Positions 1 through 10,318 are shown, numbered from the stretch's first letter. The stretch is 64,000 bases of DNA from Clarkia xantiana subsp. parviflora (GCA_036873135.1 JAPTYO010000003.1:21166001-21230000), one strand, 5' to 3'. Notes: generated by a model not told the origin, from the letters alone. Numbers and translations: made by a program.

Positions 1-2507
1 TCTATCCTGGTTGGCTCCTACCATGATCACAGCCACTGTGTCTGTCCCCTGTGATCCACGTCTCATTGAGTTGACGTAGCATTTCCTTGCGGTGCGTTGA
101 TCACCCAGGACCTCTCCAACCCCATTCTCCGTGATGTACTTCAGCTTCTGGTGAACAGTGGATGGCACTATTTCATAGGGGTTTATGGTTGTCCTTCCTA
201 GGATCCCATTGTAGGCTCCCAGGCTTTCAACCACCAAGAAATTGACATTTACCTTCAGCTGGGTCCATCCTTGGCCCATGGTTACTGGTAGGGTTATCAT
301 TCCCAGGGGGTAACTTGTTGCCCCTGAGAAGCCAACTAGAGGGAAGTTGACCGGTTTGATGTCTGCTTTGGTTTTCCCTATCTCTTCTAACACTCTCAAG
401 CTTAGGAGGTCAGCTGAGCTGCCCCCATCCACCAAAATTCTCTTTACATCAAAATTGTCAATATCTAAAGTAATAACTAGAGCATCGTCATGTGGAAAGA
501 CGATGTGGCTCTTGTCCTTCTCCGAGAACTCGATCTTCACTTCTTCTCCTTCTCTTGGCCTTTTTCTCCACCTTGGCACTGAGCTTAGCTTGGATGCATA
601 GACCTCTCTTGCATTAGCAGTTGGGCCACCCGATGCTACTCCTCCATGTATCATATTTATGACTCCTTTTTTGTTGGGTGGAGGGTTGTAATCTATCTTT
701 CCCTTGCCCTTGTCTTTCTGTGGTGGCCCTAGTTGCATACTGTTGCCCCCATGGTCTATGAATTGCTTCAGTTCTCCCCTCTGGACGATGTTGTTTATGC
801 TTAGCTTCAGGCTAAAGCATTCATTTGTGTCGTGACCATAAGCCTCATGGTTGTCACACCATCTATCCTTGTGATTTCCCACCATTGGGGCTCTCCACCT
901 TGCAGGGGGTGACCAAAGCTTTTGGTTCCGCATCTCTCTAAGTACGGTGGCTGGAGTGGCGTTCAGTGGGATGAACTTAATGACGTTTATTTCTCTAGCC
1001 TTTAAGGGTTCACCCATTTGGTTTCTTTGCTGTGGCGGACGCCATTCCTGCTGCCTTGCATGCTGCGGTGCCTGGGGTGGCTTGCCTTTGTTTGGCTTTT
1101 GATTATCCTCCTTGGCTGCCTGGATTTTGGCCTTCTTGCTTGCCCTGTGCCTTTCAAGGTCAATATGCGTTTTAACTCTTCCTGCAAGCTCTTCCAATGT
1201 GCTTGCTGGCTTTTTGGCCATCTTTTCAGCCAATGTTGACCCAAAGCGACCTAAGTTTCTGATGAAGGCTCGTATAATCTCCCCTTCAGTGATGTCTCCC
1301 TGGATGTCTGCAATATTCTGGTTGAACCTAGTATAGTAGCTGGCCAGGGATTCATCGTATTCTTGTTTGACGTCATCAATGGAGCCTGTTCCCTTGAGGA
1401 GTTTCCTCTCCCCTAGGTATCTCTGCAGAAACTTAGCTTTTAGCTGCTCCCATGAGTGGATGCTCTCAGAGGGCAGGCTGAAGAACCAATGTGAGGCCAC
1501 CCCTGTTAGGGTGTTTGGGAATAAGAGTGCCTTGTACCTTTCATCAGTGGTCCTCCCAAATAGGGAGGCCTCATGCTGTTGGATATGCTCTAGGGGGTCT
1601 CCCTTCCCATTGTACTTTGCAATTTGCACTGTGTGCAGGGAGTCTGGCACCCTGTTCATCTCCAGCTCTTTTGTGAAAGGGTGGTTTGTCTTGTCACTCA
1701 GACAATGCAGGCTGGGTTTCTTTGACTCATTCAATTTCCGGGTTATCATGGCTTCTATCTCCTCCGGGGTGATCATCACCTGCGCCGGAGTATAATCCCT
1801 CTGATACCCATTGTAGTTGTAGGCTGGGCTTACTGGGTTCCCTTGTCCATGCTGGTATGGACTGTAGGTGTACCCTTGGTACGCCTGCTGGGGTGCTTCA
1901 TAGAAGTCTTGCCTCCTTGGAGGTCTTGCTTGTCTTTCCTCCCCAAGCGGGGTGTAAGCCCTGTTGCTCTGCTGTTGCCTAGGAGGCACGAATTGTTGCC
2001 TTCCCTCTGGGGGTGGCTCCTGGTAATATCTTCTTTGTTCCTCTCGCTGCCCTGCTCGAGGGTGCGAGTAGTGCTCTTCTGTTGGGATCTGCTTTCTTCA
2101 TGAGCTTCAGTGTAAGTCCCTTGGGTGTATGCCGGCCTTGCATATGCTGTGTGGGCGCGGTTATCATCTCTTTGTGCCGGCATCCCATACGGGTACCTTT
2201 GGGGTTGCTCCTCATAATAATATCCCTCAGGGGGTGCCGTGTTGTGGGAAGGCACTCCCTGTTGTTCTCTTTCTCTCTGTGGCCTTCTTGCCCGGGGGGT
2301 GGAGGCTGTGGAAGACTCAGCCCCAGCTGGGCGTGAAGGTCCTCCCTCCTGGTTGTTCTGTTGTTGAGGAGGCTGTGGTATTTCTTGGGGCTCTGGATGC
2401 ATTGGTTGCTTCCCAGGGTTAAGCTGTCTCCCTGGGGGTATGGGTTCTCTCCTCCGCCCATTGCCCCCGGGTGGGCGTTGGTGCCTAGACACCCTACTGT
2501 TCGTCAT
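1..2507 (-). pseudogene. Retrotransposon gag-protease frame, frameshifted, open at left edge
   Basis: The N-terminal part starts at the ATG at 2507 in a Pro/Gln/Arg-rich low-complexity region. From about 2097 the similarity moves to another frame, which stays open to position 1, so there is a one-base frameshift between about 2097 and 2060 (a TGA closes the second frame at 2098-2100). The second frame holds a Retrotrans_gag-type core (WEQLKAKFLQRY), a knuckle-like C-x2-H-x4-H-x4-C motif (CDNHEAYGHDTNEC) and, near 430-400, an aspartic protease motif ILVDGGSSADLL. This is the usual gag to protease order. Loss of one frame makes the copy probably inactive, although a sequencing error could also explain one indel. 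Confidence 0.85.
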
Positions 2508-2542
2508 AGCTCGTGTAATTGCCAGGCTTTCTGTCCGAAGCC

Positions 2543-2557
2543 TACAGACGGCGCCAA
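2543..2557 (-). other. Primer binding site region of the gypsy element
   Basis: Read on the minus strand, CTTGGCGCCGTCTGTAGG follows directly on the LTR end ...CCTAACA. A TGGCGCC core next to the 5' LTR is a common plant gypsy primer-site form. The matching tRNA was not checked. Confidence 0.7.
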
Positions 2558-2665
2558 GTGTTAGGTTATGAGATCTAGGTCAACGGGTGGTCGGCTTTGA
2601 TCTCACTCCTTACTGGGGATGTGTGTGATCCGGTATTCCTGAGTTGCCCTGTCTTAGCCTATCTT

Positions 2666-2700
2666 CTTCCTTCCTTCCTTCCTTCCTTCCTTCCTTCCTT
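2666..2700. repeat. (TTCC)n microsatellite in the LTR
   Basis: About nine uninterrupted TTCC units lie in the transcribed part of the LTR. Confidence 0.95.
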
Positions 2701-2870
2701 CTACCCTTCTACCCTGCAGAAGGGGCAGTACCAGACACGGAGGGGGGGTGGTGCCTGGTGAACCCTCTCCGATGCCTAAGTCAGTATTCTTCTTAGAGAG
2801 ATAAACTAGAGAGATGTCAGAGCAAAATAATCCAAATTGCCAAGATGATCGAATGAGTTGTGAAGGTGGG

Positions 2871-2880
2871 GTATTTATAG
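2871..2880 (-). promoter_or_regulatory. LTR TATA box
   Basis: CTATAAATAC on the minus strand lies within the LTR and upstream of the gag start, in the expected place for the retrotransposon Pol II promoter. Confidence 0.6.
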
Positions 2881-3060
2881 GCAACGGTGTCATTAAGGTG
2901 GCTTAATGACATCGTTAACCTTTAAACACAATTAATTAACCTTTAAGCACATAATTAAGACCTTAGGATTCGGAGAAGGTAGGCGGAGTGGACCGAGTGT
3001 GGGAGTCCGAAAATGGTGCCGGGGCCCTTGGGGGGAGGAGAAATCTGACCCCCAGGGGTA

Positions 3061-3300
3061 GGGGTTGGGTGAGGGCACCCAACCCCTCCTAGGGAGGATG
3101 GGGTTGGCCAACCCCATCCCCCCTAGGGGAGATCGGGTTGGCCGACCCGATCTCTCCTAGGAGAGATCGGGTTGGCTGACCCGATCTCTCCTAGGAGAGA
3201 TCGGGTTGACCAACCCGATCTCTCCTAGGAGAGATCGGGTTGGTCCACCCGATCTCTCCTAGGGGAGGTCGGGTGTGGCCACCCAACCTCACCTAGGTGA
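3061..3300. repeat. 34-bp palindromic tandem array in LTR U3 (7 units)
   Basis: Seven head-to-tail units of 34-35 bp start at 3061, 3097, 3131, 3165, 3199, 3233 and 3267. Each unit holds two palindromes: an outer GATCGGGTTGG/CCGACCCGATC pair and the exact 12-base palindrome TCTCCTAGGAGA. Units 3 to 6 are nearly identical; units 1, 2 and 7 have diverged, often with paired changes that keep the palindrome. The array is upstream of the LTR TATA box on the minus strand. Confidence 0.95.
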
Positions 3301-3459
3301 GTTTTACCCCGGCCGGACGAGCGCTCCGGCCTCGTCCGAGCCGTTAATGTGTTCGCGAAGTGTTCGGGTTGAAGTTTCGATTTATAATCGGTGATGGGAC
3401 GATAAAAATACAACGGTTTGGAAGTCAACGGGTTCAAATTGGGCGTATATCCATCACAA

Positions 3460-3573
3460 TTCATCGGCAATATTCTGAATCAACGAGTTATTGCGCCCTC
3501 AATCCATCAAATTCTCGGCATTCCCCTTGAATCAACGAGTTATCGACCCATCTATCCCCATCACGCTGCATCA
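3460..3573 (+). repeat. Direct repeat, left copy
   Basis: This roughly 114-bp segment (motifs AATCAACGAGTT, CCATCAAATT and CCCTTGAATC) recurs at 4420-4532 in the same orientation with about 15-20 differences. The two copies flank the broken auxilin-like sequence. Confidence 0.85.
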
Positions 3574-3765
3574 GATTAGTATAAGAGCCCATTCGGTCCT
3601 ACGCGACGTCGTTCCTTGATTGGCTAGCACCAGATCGTACCAGAACTGCTATTGTTTTTTATAATTCAATTTATGACGCGTACGCTGATGATGATGAAGT
3701 CACATCGATAATCGACCATCACCCCCACGTTCCGTGATCCTGGATTCCTCATTTCCCCAACCGCC

Positions 3766-4035
3766 ATGAGCGACTTCGAAGGCCTTTTGACCTCTGATTT
3801 TGGATACAAGCCACAATGAAAATTGGCCCCAATGTCGGCACTCACATCACCCTCGAACACCGATTCGCGATCATTCAACTTCGGTATTGGACCCGATTTG
3901 ATATTCATCTCAGGTAGAGTTCCAAAGCCATCGAACGGTGACGATTTCAAACATAAGGATGAAACATTTTATTTCGATTATGCGTTTCCTGAGTCCTTAC
4001 CATCTGACACCACCCTTTCTGTGACAAATTTATAG
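3766..4035 (+). pseudogene. Auxilin-like / J-domain protein N-terminal fragment, stop-interrupted
   Basis: The frame starts at ATG 3766 with MSDFEGLLTSDFGYKPQ, then TGA at 3817-3819, then KLAPMSAL and on to a stop at 4033-4035. As I recall, plant auxilin-related proteins begin with a M(N/S/D)DF-GLL--DFG-(K/R)PQGK-APM block, so the in-frame TGA sits exactly where a conserved Gly codon (GGA) is expected. The fragment has only about 90 codons and no clathrin-binding or J domain, whereas the family is usually several hundred residues long. It is flanked by 114-bp direct repeats. The name rests on the short N-terminal match only. Confidence 0.55.
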
Positions 4036-4939
4036 TGTTGTGACTAAGTTTTTTCCTACTTCCTATTGCTGGCCTTCGTTGCGCAAGATTCGAGGGCGAA
4101 TCTTCTCTTCCCCAGAGAGAATGATGTGGTTTAAGTGTCAGATTTTAACATGTGCATACAATTTTTTAAGCAAAAACGGTGATCTGAGAAAGACCCAATA
4201 GTTTTCGGTCAAATTCCTTCGTTTAGAGGGTTAAAATTGCAATTTATATTTCTTTAGGTCCTTTTAAATTTTCGATTTTGTTGTATTTATTTTATTAATT
4301 TCGGAATTAGCTAAGGTTAGAGTTTTAGTTTTCTCTTCATAAACTCTGTTTAGTAGTCTTAGTATTCAGTTTTTGAAATTATTAATGAAAAATCGAGGTT
4401 TTCCTCAATCCTGCGCCAATTCCTCGGTATTCTTCTAAATCAACGAGTTCTTGCGCCTTTTATCCATCAAATTTTCGGTATTCCCCTTGAATCAGCGAGT
4501 TTTTAACCCATCTATCCCATCACGTTGCATCATGACCATCTTGTGCTTGTCATGTTCTACGAGACTAGGTGACCAAGATAGCCATACTCAAATCTAGGCA
4601 AGCCCCCTAAATTAGTGAATTGATTTATAAATTACTCATAATAATCAACACTTTAGATATGTAAGATACTCAGAATCAACAATTCATGTACTTAGACTAT
4701 CAAATATCAATAAGAAATACCAAACAACAACATTGCCAATAGTTAAAGGCCGAATTTAGGTTCTAAACCTCAAATAACATCCATCCATAGTTTAGGGTTT
4801 TAAAGTTCTAGAAAACTCAATCTCACATCACATGCATACACACCGCTAACAATGGAAGTTTTTAAATATACAGACATATTGTCTATATTATATATATATG
4901 GTTAAACATATAAACTATAGAAGACTTAGGTTTAATAAA
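4036..4939. other. Intergenic region with no gene seen
   Basis: Apart from the right direct repeat, this is AT-rich sequence. The right end (about 4540-4939) is downstream of the stop of the minus-strand ARR-like gene and probably holds its 3' UTR. Confidence 0.6.
4420..4532 (+). repeat. Direct repeat, right copy
   Basis: This is the partner of 3460-3573, in the same orientation. No TG...CA ends or primer site were seen, so it is not called an LTR. Confidence 0.85.
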
Positions 4940-7869
4940 TTAATCCTCAAGAAGAGGCCTAATGTCATCTAAAAGAGATGTCATAAATTCATCATTCCAC
5001 ATCTGTAAATAATAAACACCAGAAAACCAAATTTATGTTAGAAAATGGATCCAATCAAATCATAAAGTAATTAATTAATTAATTATTATTATTATTATTA
5101 AAACTTAAAAGCACTTACCACATCATCGTCAAATACATACTTTGAAGGTTGACTCTGTGGAGGAGTTACAGGTCCTGCACCAATTACGCTTGTGGAGATT
5201 GGCCCCGATTCGAGACTCGGTACTAGCAAACCTAAACTTTGTTGCTGCTCAAATTAAAAAAAAAAATCCGTCTTTTAGAAAATTCTTGAAACGCGATATT
5301 TGCAATGAGTTTTCAATATTTCCTTTCCCGATAATAATAAAAAGATTTCTTCGAGTGTAAGAATTTTGTTACCGGGTACAACATGTTGTTGTTAACTGCG
5401 GAAAACGAACCAAATGGTTGCTCTTCTTGAGTTATATTGCTGCTGAAATGTGCTTGCCCTAGCTCAGTTGAAGGAATCGCGATATGATCACTAATGACAG
5501 TAGCACCATTGGCAGCGTCGAAGCAGCTTGTCTCAAATCCATTTACTGTATAGATGCCTTGTCCTCCAAGTTTCCCTTGATCTGATCCAAAAACCGTTGC
5601 ATTTCCATTCACTTGGGGTGGCTTGAAAAAATGCGTCATACCGTTATTGTTAGGGTTCAGATTGAATGGAGTAGCATGATTTCTTGGACCACAAGAAACA
5701 TTTTGATCATGATTATGCATAGGTGGTAATACCGCTCCATTGAAATGAGTACCGGGAGCCAACTTGTTATTACTACCACGATTACTTGCAGACGAAGTTA
5801 CTGATGGATCGATATAAACTGGCTCATAAAATCCATCCGTATAATCGGAAAATGATGCCCTCCTCCATTCTAACATGGCCCGGAAAAACGATAACGGATA
5901 TGGGATCGAGATGTCAGAATAATGTTGTTTCAAATTGAGGACCGGCATAGTCTTCAAGAAGGCGGCATTAAGAGCCGTCTCTCGATCTTTTATTTCTGGG
6001 AAGTTCTTATCGGCGAATCGCTTCAGAAACAAGCGGTACTTCTGTCAAAGCAGCAGCGTGATCAACAAGTTAATAACTATCATATGAAATCTTTTCAACA
6101 AAAAATTTAGTCGTTTGTGAGTGATCTATATATTTGCAAAGCAAACGAACCTATTTGCAATAGAAATATTAAAAATCTCTTGTAAGTACAACGTTTTTAG
6201 AATTTTATAAGGTGTTGACTTTTAGCAAAAATGCTCGGTGAAAAACGTGATGAATATATTTACAAAATTTCTCAGAGGTTCCTAAAATTTTGATATTTGT
6301 AAGAGAATTTTGTTTTAATCTTATAAAATCTAAGAGACGGTTTCCGATTAAAAAAAATTGTGCAAATTAGGGCACAAAGAAGATATATAAATACCTGCAA
6401 ATGGCTAGCCACATTCCGTCTAGTTAAATCTGGGACGTTCATAAGTTTAAGAACTTTCTTCGGTGTAAGTTCTGTATCAAAAAGTAATTTACATAATCAT
6501 TAGGAAATATTACACACAATTGTAGCTCATTTGATTATGGGAAATAAACTTATTAACAAAAAAATATCTAATTGTTTGTAAATAAAATAAACCTATCTAC
6601 AAGTGAAATATATTGAAAATTCTATGCAGATATATATCGCATTTCAATAATTTTCCAAGTGATTGACTTCTAATAAAAACAAGTGTGAAAAAAAAAACAA
6701 AATTTGACACACAAAATCCCTTAAAATATTCAAATAGTTTTTCAAAATTTTGATATTTGTATGGGTTTTTCAAAAAAAAAAAACCCTTTCAAATCCTTAT
6801 GTAAAAGCAAAATGAACTGTTTTTTTAAGAAAAAAATCATTCATTAATTGTTTTTATTTTTTTTTTGTAATGAGATGAGAACGCGATTATCTTACTATGT
6901 AGACCGATGATGTTTACGGCTTTCAGGAACCGCGTATGTAGTGGACCGGTCCACCTAATCTTCCGGCTTGACATGGACATAATAACATCATCAATGTTAT
7001 GTTCCTCATCCTTCTTTGATTCCACATTATTGTTCTTGCCTTGTTGAGTGATCTCAAACCCACTATCACTATGTCCTCCTTGAATAACAACATTGTGATC
7101 ATTATTATTTCCTGACACTACAAACAAAATCAGTCAAGTTCATGTTGATGTTGTTAGGAGTTACATAATAGCCCTAATATTCTACTATCACTAATATTCT
7201 ACTATCAGAAGACCTAAAAGTTAGGTCATAACCGTTCATTTTTAAGGATGTCCAAAACGTTTTCAGGAGTTATAACGTAATAACTGTAAACCCTAAAATT
7301 CAAAAAATTGGCGGCAGAAAATAGATATGCATTTATTAGAACAAAGATATCACTTTCATATTAACGAATACACGATGTTCATTAATTACGCAAGTTGGTT
7401 ACTTTGATCACTTACTAATATCATGTAGCTCAAATCCTTCTAAACGAGGGTCCCCATTATTTTCTGACACTACAAGGAAAATCAGTCAGTTTCATGTTGA
7501 TGTTGTTAGGAGTTATGTAATACCCCTAAAATTCTACTATCAAAAGACCTAAAAGTTACGTATTAACCGTTCATTTCCAAGGGTATTATAAACGCTTTCA
7601 GGAGTTACGTAATAACTCTAAACCGTAAAACTAAAAAAAATTGGTGGCGCTGAGATATGTATTTATTAGAACAGAGAAATCACGTTCAGATTAACGAATA
7701 CGCGACGTTCATTAATTACGCAAGTCAATTACTTTTATCACTTACTAATATCATGTAGCTCGAATTCTTGTTCAATGTCTTTAAACCCTTCAAAGCCATC
7801 AAAGTCAGGCATATGAAAATCAGTTGAAAAGTGACCACCTTCTGTTTGCATTGCTTGATGAGAAAACAT
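4940..7869 (-). CDS. Type-B ARR-like GARP (Myb-like) transcription factor
   Basis: Seven coding exons fit on the minus strand: 7869-7746, 7463-7416, 7111-6896, 6471-6395, 6041-5373, 5244-5119 and 5002-4940, giving 440 residues with all phases consistent. Residues about 107-166 form a GARP DNA-binding domain (RKIRWTGPLHTRFLKAV, then VPDLTRRNVASHLQKYRLFL), the hallmark of type-B response regulators. The C-terminus ends in an acidic KYVFDDDV / MWNDEFMTSLL block like those of type-B ARRs. The protein should be a nuclear regulator, in the cytokinin response if it is a true ARR. A full receiver domain (about 120 residues) is absent; only HMPDFDGF near residue 19 recalls the receiver phospho-acceptor loop. 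A further 5' exon could lie beyond the repeat array upstream. Exon 2 seems to be a duplication product. ARR identity is likely, the exact orthologue uncertain. Confidence 0.8.
6105..6840. mobile_element. MITE-like debris in ARR-like introns (CACTA-derived family)
   Basis: Introns at 6042-6394 and 6472-6895 hold two decayed stretches (about 6105-6380 and 6540-6830) with the family phrases seen in the intact copies at 29036 and 43689: tcgtttgtgag, tatttgcaa, tttctaga-ttt and gttgactt. Terminal repeats are not preserved. Confidence 0.5.
7098..7765. repeat. Tandem duplication (about 340 bp, 2 copies) spanning exons and introns
   Basis: The segment from about 7098 to 7433 is repeated at about 7450 to 7765. 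Shared landmarks are TTACTAATATCATGTAGCTC (7412 and 7742), TTGATGTTGTTAGGAGTTA and CATTAATTACGCAAGT. Each copy starts inside one exon and ends inside another, so the joint has produced the middle exon 7416-7463. Confidence 0.9.
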
Positions 7870-7984
7870 CAATTGGTTTGTGTGTAGCTCCTATCAAAGA
7901 CCTGTACGTAGCATGAATAGATGAAAGAAGGAGACATCAATAAATCATCTATTCAATCCTTGAGAAATCTAGATAGATTTTACC

Positions 7985-9918
7985 TTAAGGAGGTGTATAT
8001 AAATAGATCTGAAAACAGTATACAACAAACAAGCTAGATACGGATTATAAAAAAATATAATTATTTATAAGGAATTTATTTGCAAGAAAAATAAACATAG
8101 TTGTATGTGGAATATTGAAATTCCCTTATAAATATCATGTTTCTAGAATTTTTCAAATGATTGTTATCTAGTTAAAAAAATTACTCTAAAATATTCAAAA
8201 TCATGAGATTTTTTTTACAAAATTCTGAAAATGTTGATATTTACAAGGGAATTAATTAAAACTTCATAAAATCTTCACAAATCTTTACAAAATCTAAGAA
8301 ATTGTTTCCTGGTAATTTTTTTTTCTTCATTCACAAATTATTAATTTTCTTATAGTGACGGTTCTTCCAACCCAGATACAAAAACCTACAAATTAACTAG
8401 CTATCAATAAAATGTATTTCACTTCCACATCCCTTAATATTTTTGCAGAGAAAAGGGAGCTATGAAATTAAGCTAAGAAATCGCATACATGCATAACATG
8501 ATAATCGAAAACCCGAAAATTCGAAAAACAAATCTACAAAAAGAGGAGTTTCTCCAATCCAGTTGAAGAATACACAACAAAATTAGTCGCATAAATACGA
8601 AGCAACCATAAACCACAAATACGGATAAACAGTTGAGGATACATGGATTCAAAGATCAATTTGTGTGGCTTTAGCAGCGATAATTAACCGCCGCTAAAAA
8701 TTACCATAAAAGTTATATATCATTATATCTGAATACAGTATACGACAAACAAGCTAGGTACACATTATAAAAGAATATAATTATTTATAAGGAATTTATT
8801 TGCAAGACATAGTTGTTGTAAGTGGAATATTGAAGTTTCCCTTATAAATATCTCGTTCATAGAGTTTTTCAAATGATTTTTTTTGAATAAAATAAATACT
8901 TTAAAAATATTCAAAATCATGAGAAAATTCAAACGAAATTATGAAATTTTTCAAAATGTTGATATTTACAAGGGATAAAACAAAATTAGTTGCACCTCAA
9001 ATTCAAAGCAACCATAAACCACAAATACTAATAAACACTTGAGTATACAATTATTTAGAGATCAATGTGTGGCTTTAGCAGCAACAATTAACTGCGGTAA
9101 AAATTACCTTAAGAGTTATATATATCTGAAGACAGTATACGACAAACAAGCTAGATACGCACTCTAAAAGAATCTAATTATTTATAAGGAATTTATTTGT
9201 AAGACATAGTTGTTGTAAGCGGAATATTGAAGTTGACTTCTAAATATCGCGTTCCTAGAATTTTTCAAATGATTTTTTTTCCAATAAAGAAGTTACTTTA
9301 AAAATATTCAAAATCGTGAGAAAAATTCTTACAAATTTATGAAAGTTTTCAAAATGTTGATATTTACAAGGGATACAACAAAATTAGTTGCACCTCGAAT
9401 TCAAAGCAACCATAAACCACAAATACTGATAAACACTTGAGCATACAAGGATTCAGAGATCAATTTGTGGCTTCAGCAGCAACAGTTAACCGCCAGTAAA
9501 AATTAGCTTAAGAATTATATATCTTTATATCTGAAGACAATATACGACAAACAAGCTAGATATGCACTATAAAATAATCTAATTATTTATAAGGAATCTA
9601 TTTACAAGACATAGTTGTTGTAATTAAGCGGAATATTGAAGTTCCCTTATAAATATCGCGTTCCTAGAATTTTTCAAATGATTGTTTTATGATAAAAAAA
9701 AAATACTTCAAAATATGAGAAAAATTCTTACAAAATATTCAAAAATTTCAAAATGTTGATATTTACAAAGGATACAACAAAATAATTAGTTGCACCTCAA
9801 ATTCAAAGCATCCATAAACCACAAAAATTGATAAACACTTCAGGATACAAGGATTCAAATCAATTTGTGGCTTTAGCAGCGACAATCATCCGCTGCTAAA
9901 ACCCGGTTTTCTTGTAGT
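7985..9918. mobile_element. Tandem repeat array from a CACTA-type non-autonomous element
   Basis: A unit of about 400 bp recurs; the landmark ATCTGAA(A/G)ACAGTATAC or a close variant lies at 8007, 8727, 9124 and 9529. Each unit carries ACAAACAAGCTAG, TAATTATTTATAAGGAAT and AAATATCGCGTTC-like blocks. The first unit is longer (about 720 bp). The array ends with GCCGCTAAAA-like sequence and GGTTTTCTTGTAGT at 9904-9917, and TTTTCTTATAGTG occurs at 8342-8354; both resemble CACTA-element ends (CACTACAAGAAAA). No transposase frame is present. It sits just upstream of the ARR-like coding start, perhaps in a 5' UTR intron. Confidence 0.75.
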
Positions 9919-10164
9919 TAAAAAAAATTAAAAAAAAAAAAAAAAACATTTTGAGCAAAAAAGAAAGGATGAGAGAGATGTAAAAGCCATTGATGGATAA
10001 ACGTACCTCTTGAAGCTTTTTGTGCCCTAAGAGATATGGAGGTTTAGTAGCAGCAGAAAGAAACTAGCACACAGAAACTCCCAAACCCATTCAGAAACCA
10101 CTTATCTGTCAAAAACACCAGAGAAACTAAGAAAATGATGTAAACGAAAAGGGCTTTGCTAGAA

Positions 10165-10318
10165 AGTGTGAAACAAAGTGTGAAAAAACCATAGAAAGCT
10201 GCCACATGCCACATGGCAATGCATTGCATGATTCTCTTTCCAATTTATATCAAATTGTTAACTGACATGTGGCAGTTGTTAACTTTCTATGGTTTTTTCA
10301 CTCTTTTTTTCACACTTT
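10165..10318. mobile_element. Short inverted-repeat MITE
   Basis: GTGTGAAAAAACCATAGAAAG at 10178-10198 is matched on the other strand by CTTTCTATGGTTTTTTCAC near 10282-10300, with ACATG(T/C)-GCA sequence between. The arms are about 35-40 bp and the whole is about 155 bp, so it could fold into a hairpin. Confidence 0.75.

Larger units (their letters stand above)
1..3350 (-). mobile_element. Ty3/gypsy LTR retrotransposon, 5' part only
   Basis: The element reads right to left: LTR (about 3350 to 2559), primer-binding region, then a gag-protease frame that runs off the left edge. A retroviral-type Gag core, a zinc-knuckle-like motif and a retropepsin active site are all seen on the minus strand. 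The pol domains that would separate gypsy from copia by order lie outside the window. I assign gypsy (Tat/Athila-like) from the TTGGCGCC primer-site sequence, the protease form GGSS and the C-H-H-C knuckle. The outer LTR border at about 3350 is a guess, based on where the GC-rich sequence stops, because the partner LTR and target duplication are outside. Confidence 0.85.
2559..3350 (-). repeat. 5' LTR of the gypsy element
   Basis: The inner border is TGTTAGG on the plus strand at 2559, directly beside the primer site. The minus strand carries a TATA box (CTATAAATA) at 2880-2872, so U3 lies at about 2885-3350 and R/U5 at 2559-2850. U5 contains a TTCC microsatellite and U3 a palindromic tandem array. 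The outer border is uncertain. Confidence 0.7.

Noticed and set aside
1367..2422. Several plus-strand frames of 60-160 codons opposite gag
   Set aside because: They are antisense shadows of the low-complexity gag frame; the minus strand has the recognisable Gag and protease motifs.
3061..3300. Regular palindromic repeats that at first look like a CRISPR array
   Set aside because: The units are contiguous, with no unique spacers, and lie inside a retrotransposon LTR in a plant genome.
2654..3470. Minus-strand open frames inside and beside the LTR
   Set aside because: Composed of microsatellite and palindromic repeat translations, with no protein similarity.
3460..4532. The 114-bp direct repeats as LTRs of a small retrotransposon
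   Set aside because: No TG...CA ends, primer site, polypurine tract or flanking target duplication were found.
10044..10229. Short hydrophobic minus-strand frame upstream of the ARR-like gene
   Set aside because: It overlaps a MITE arm, has no homology that I recognise, and is more likely part of a 5' leader.
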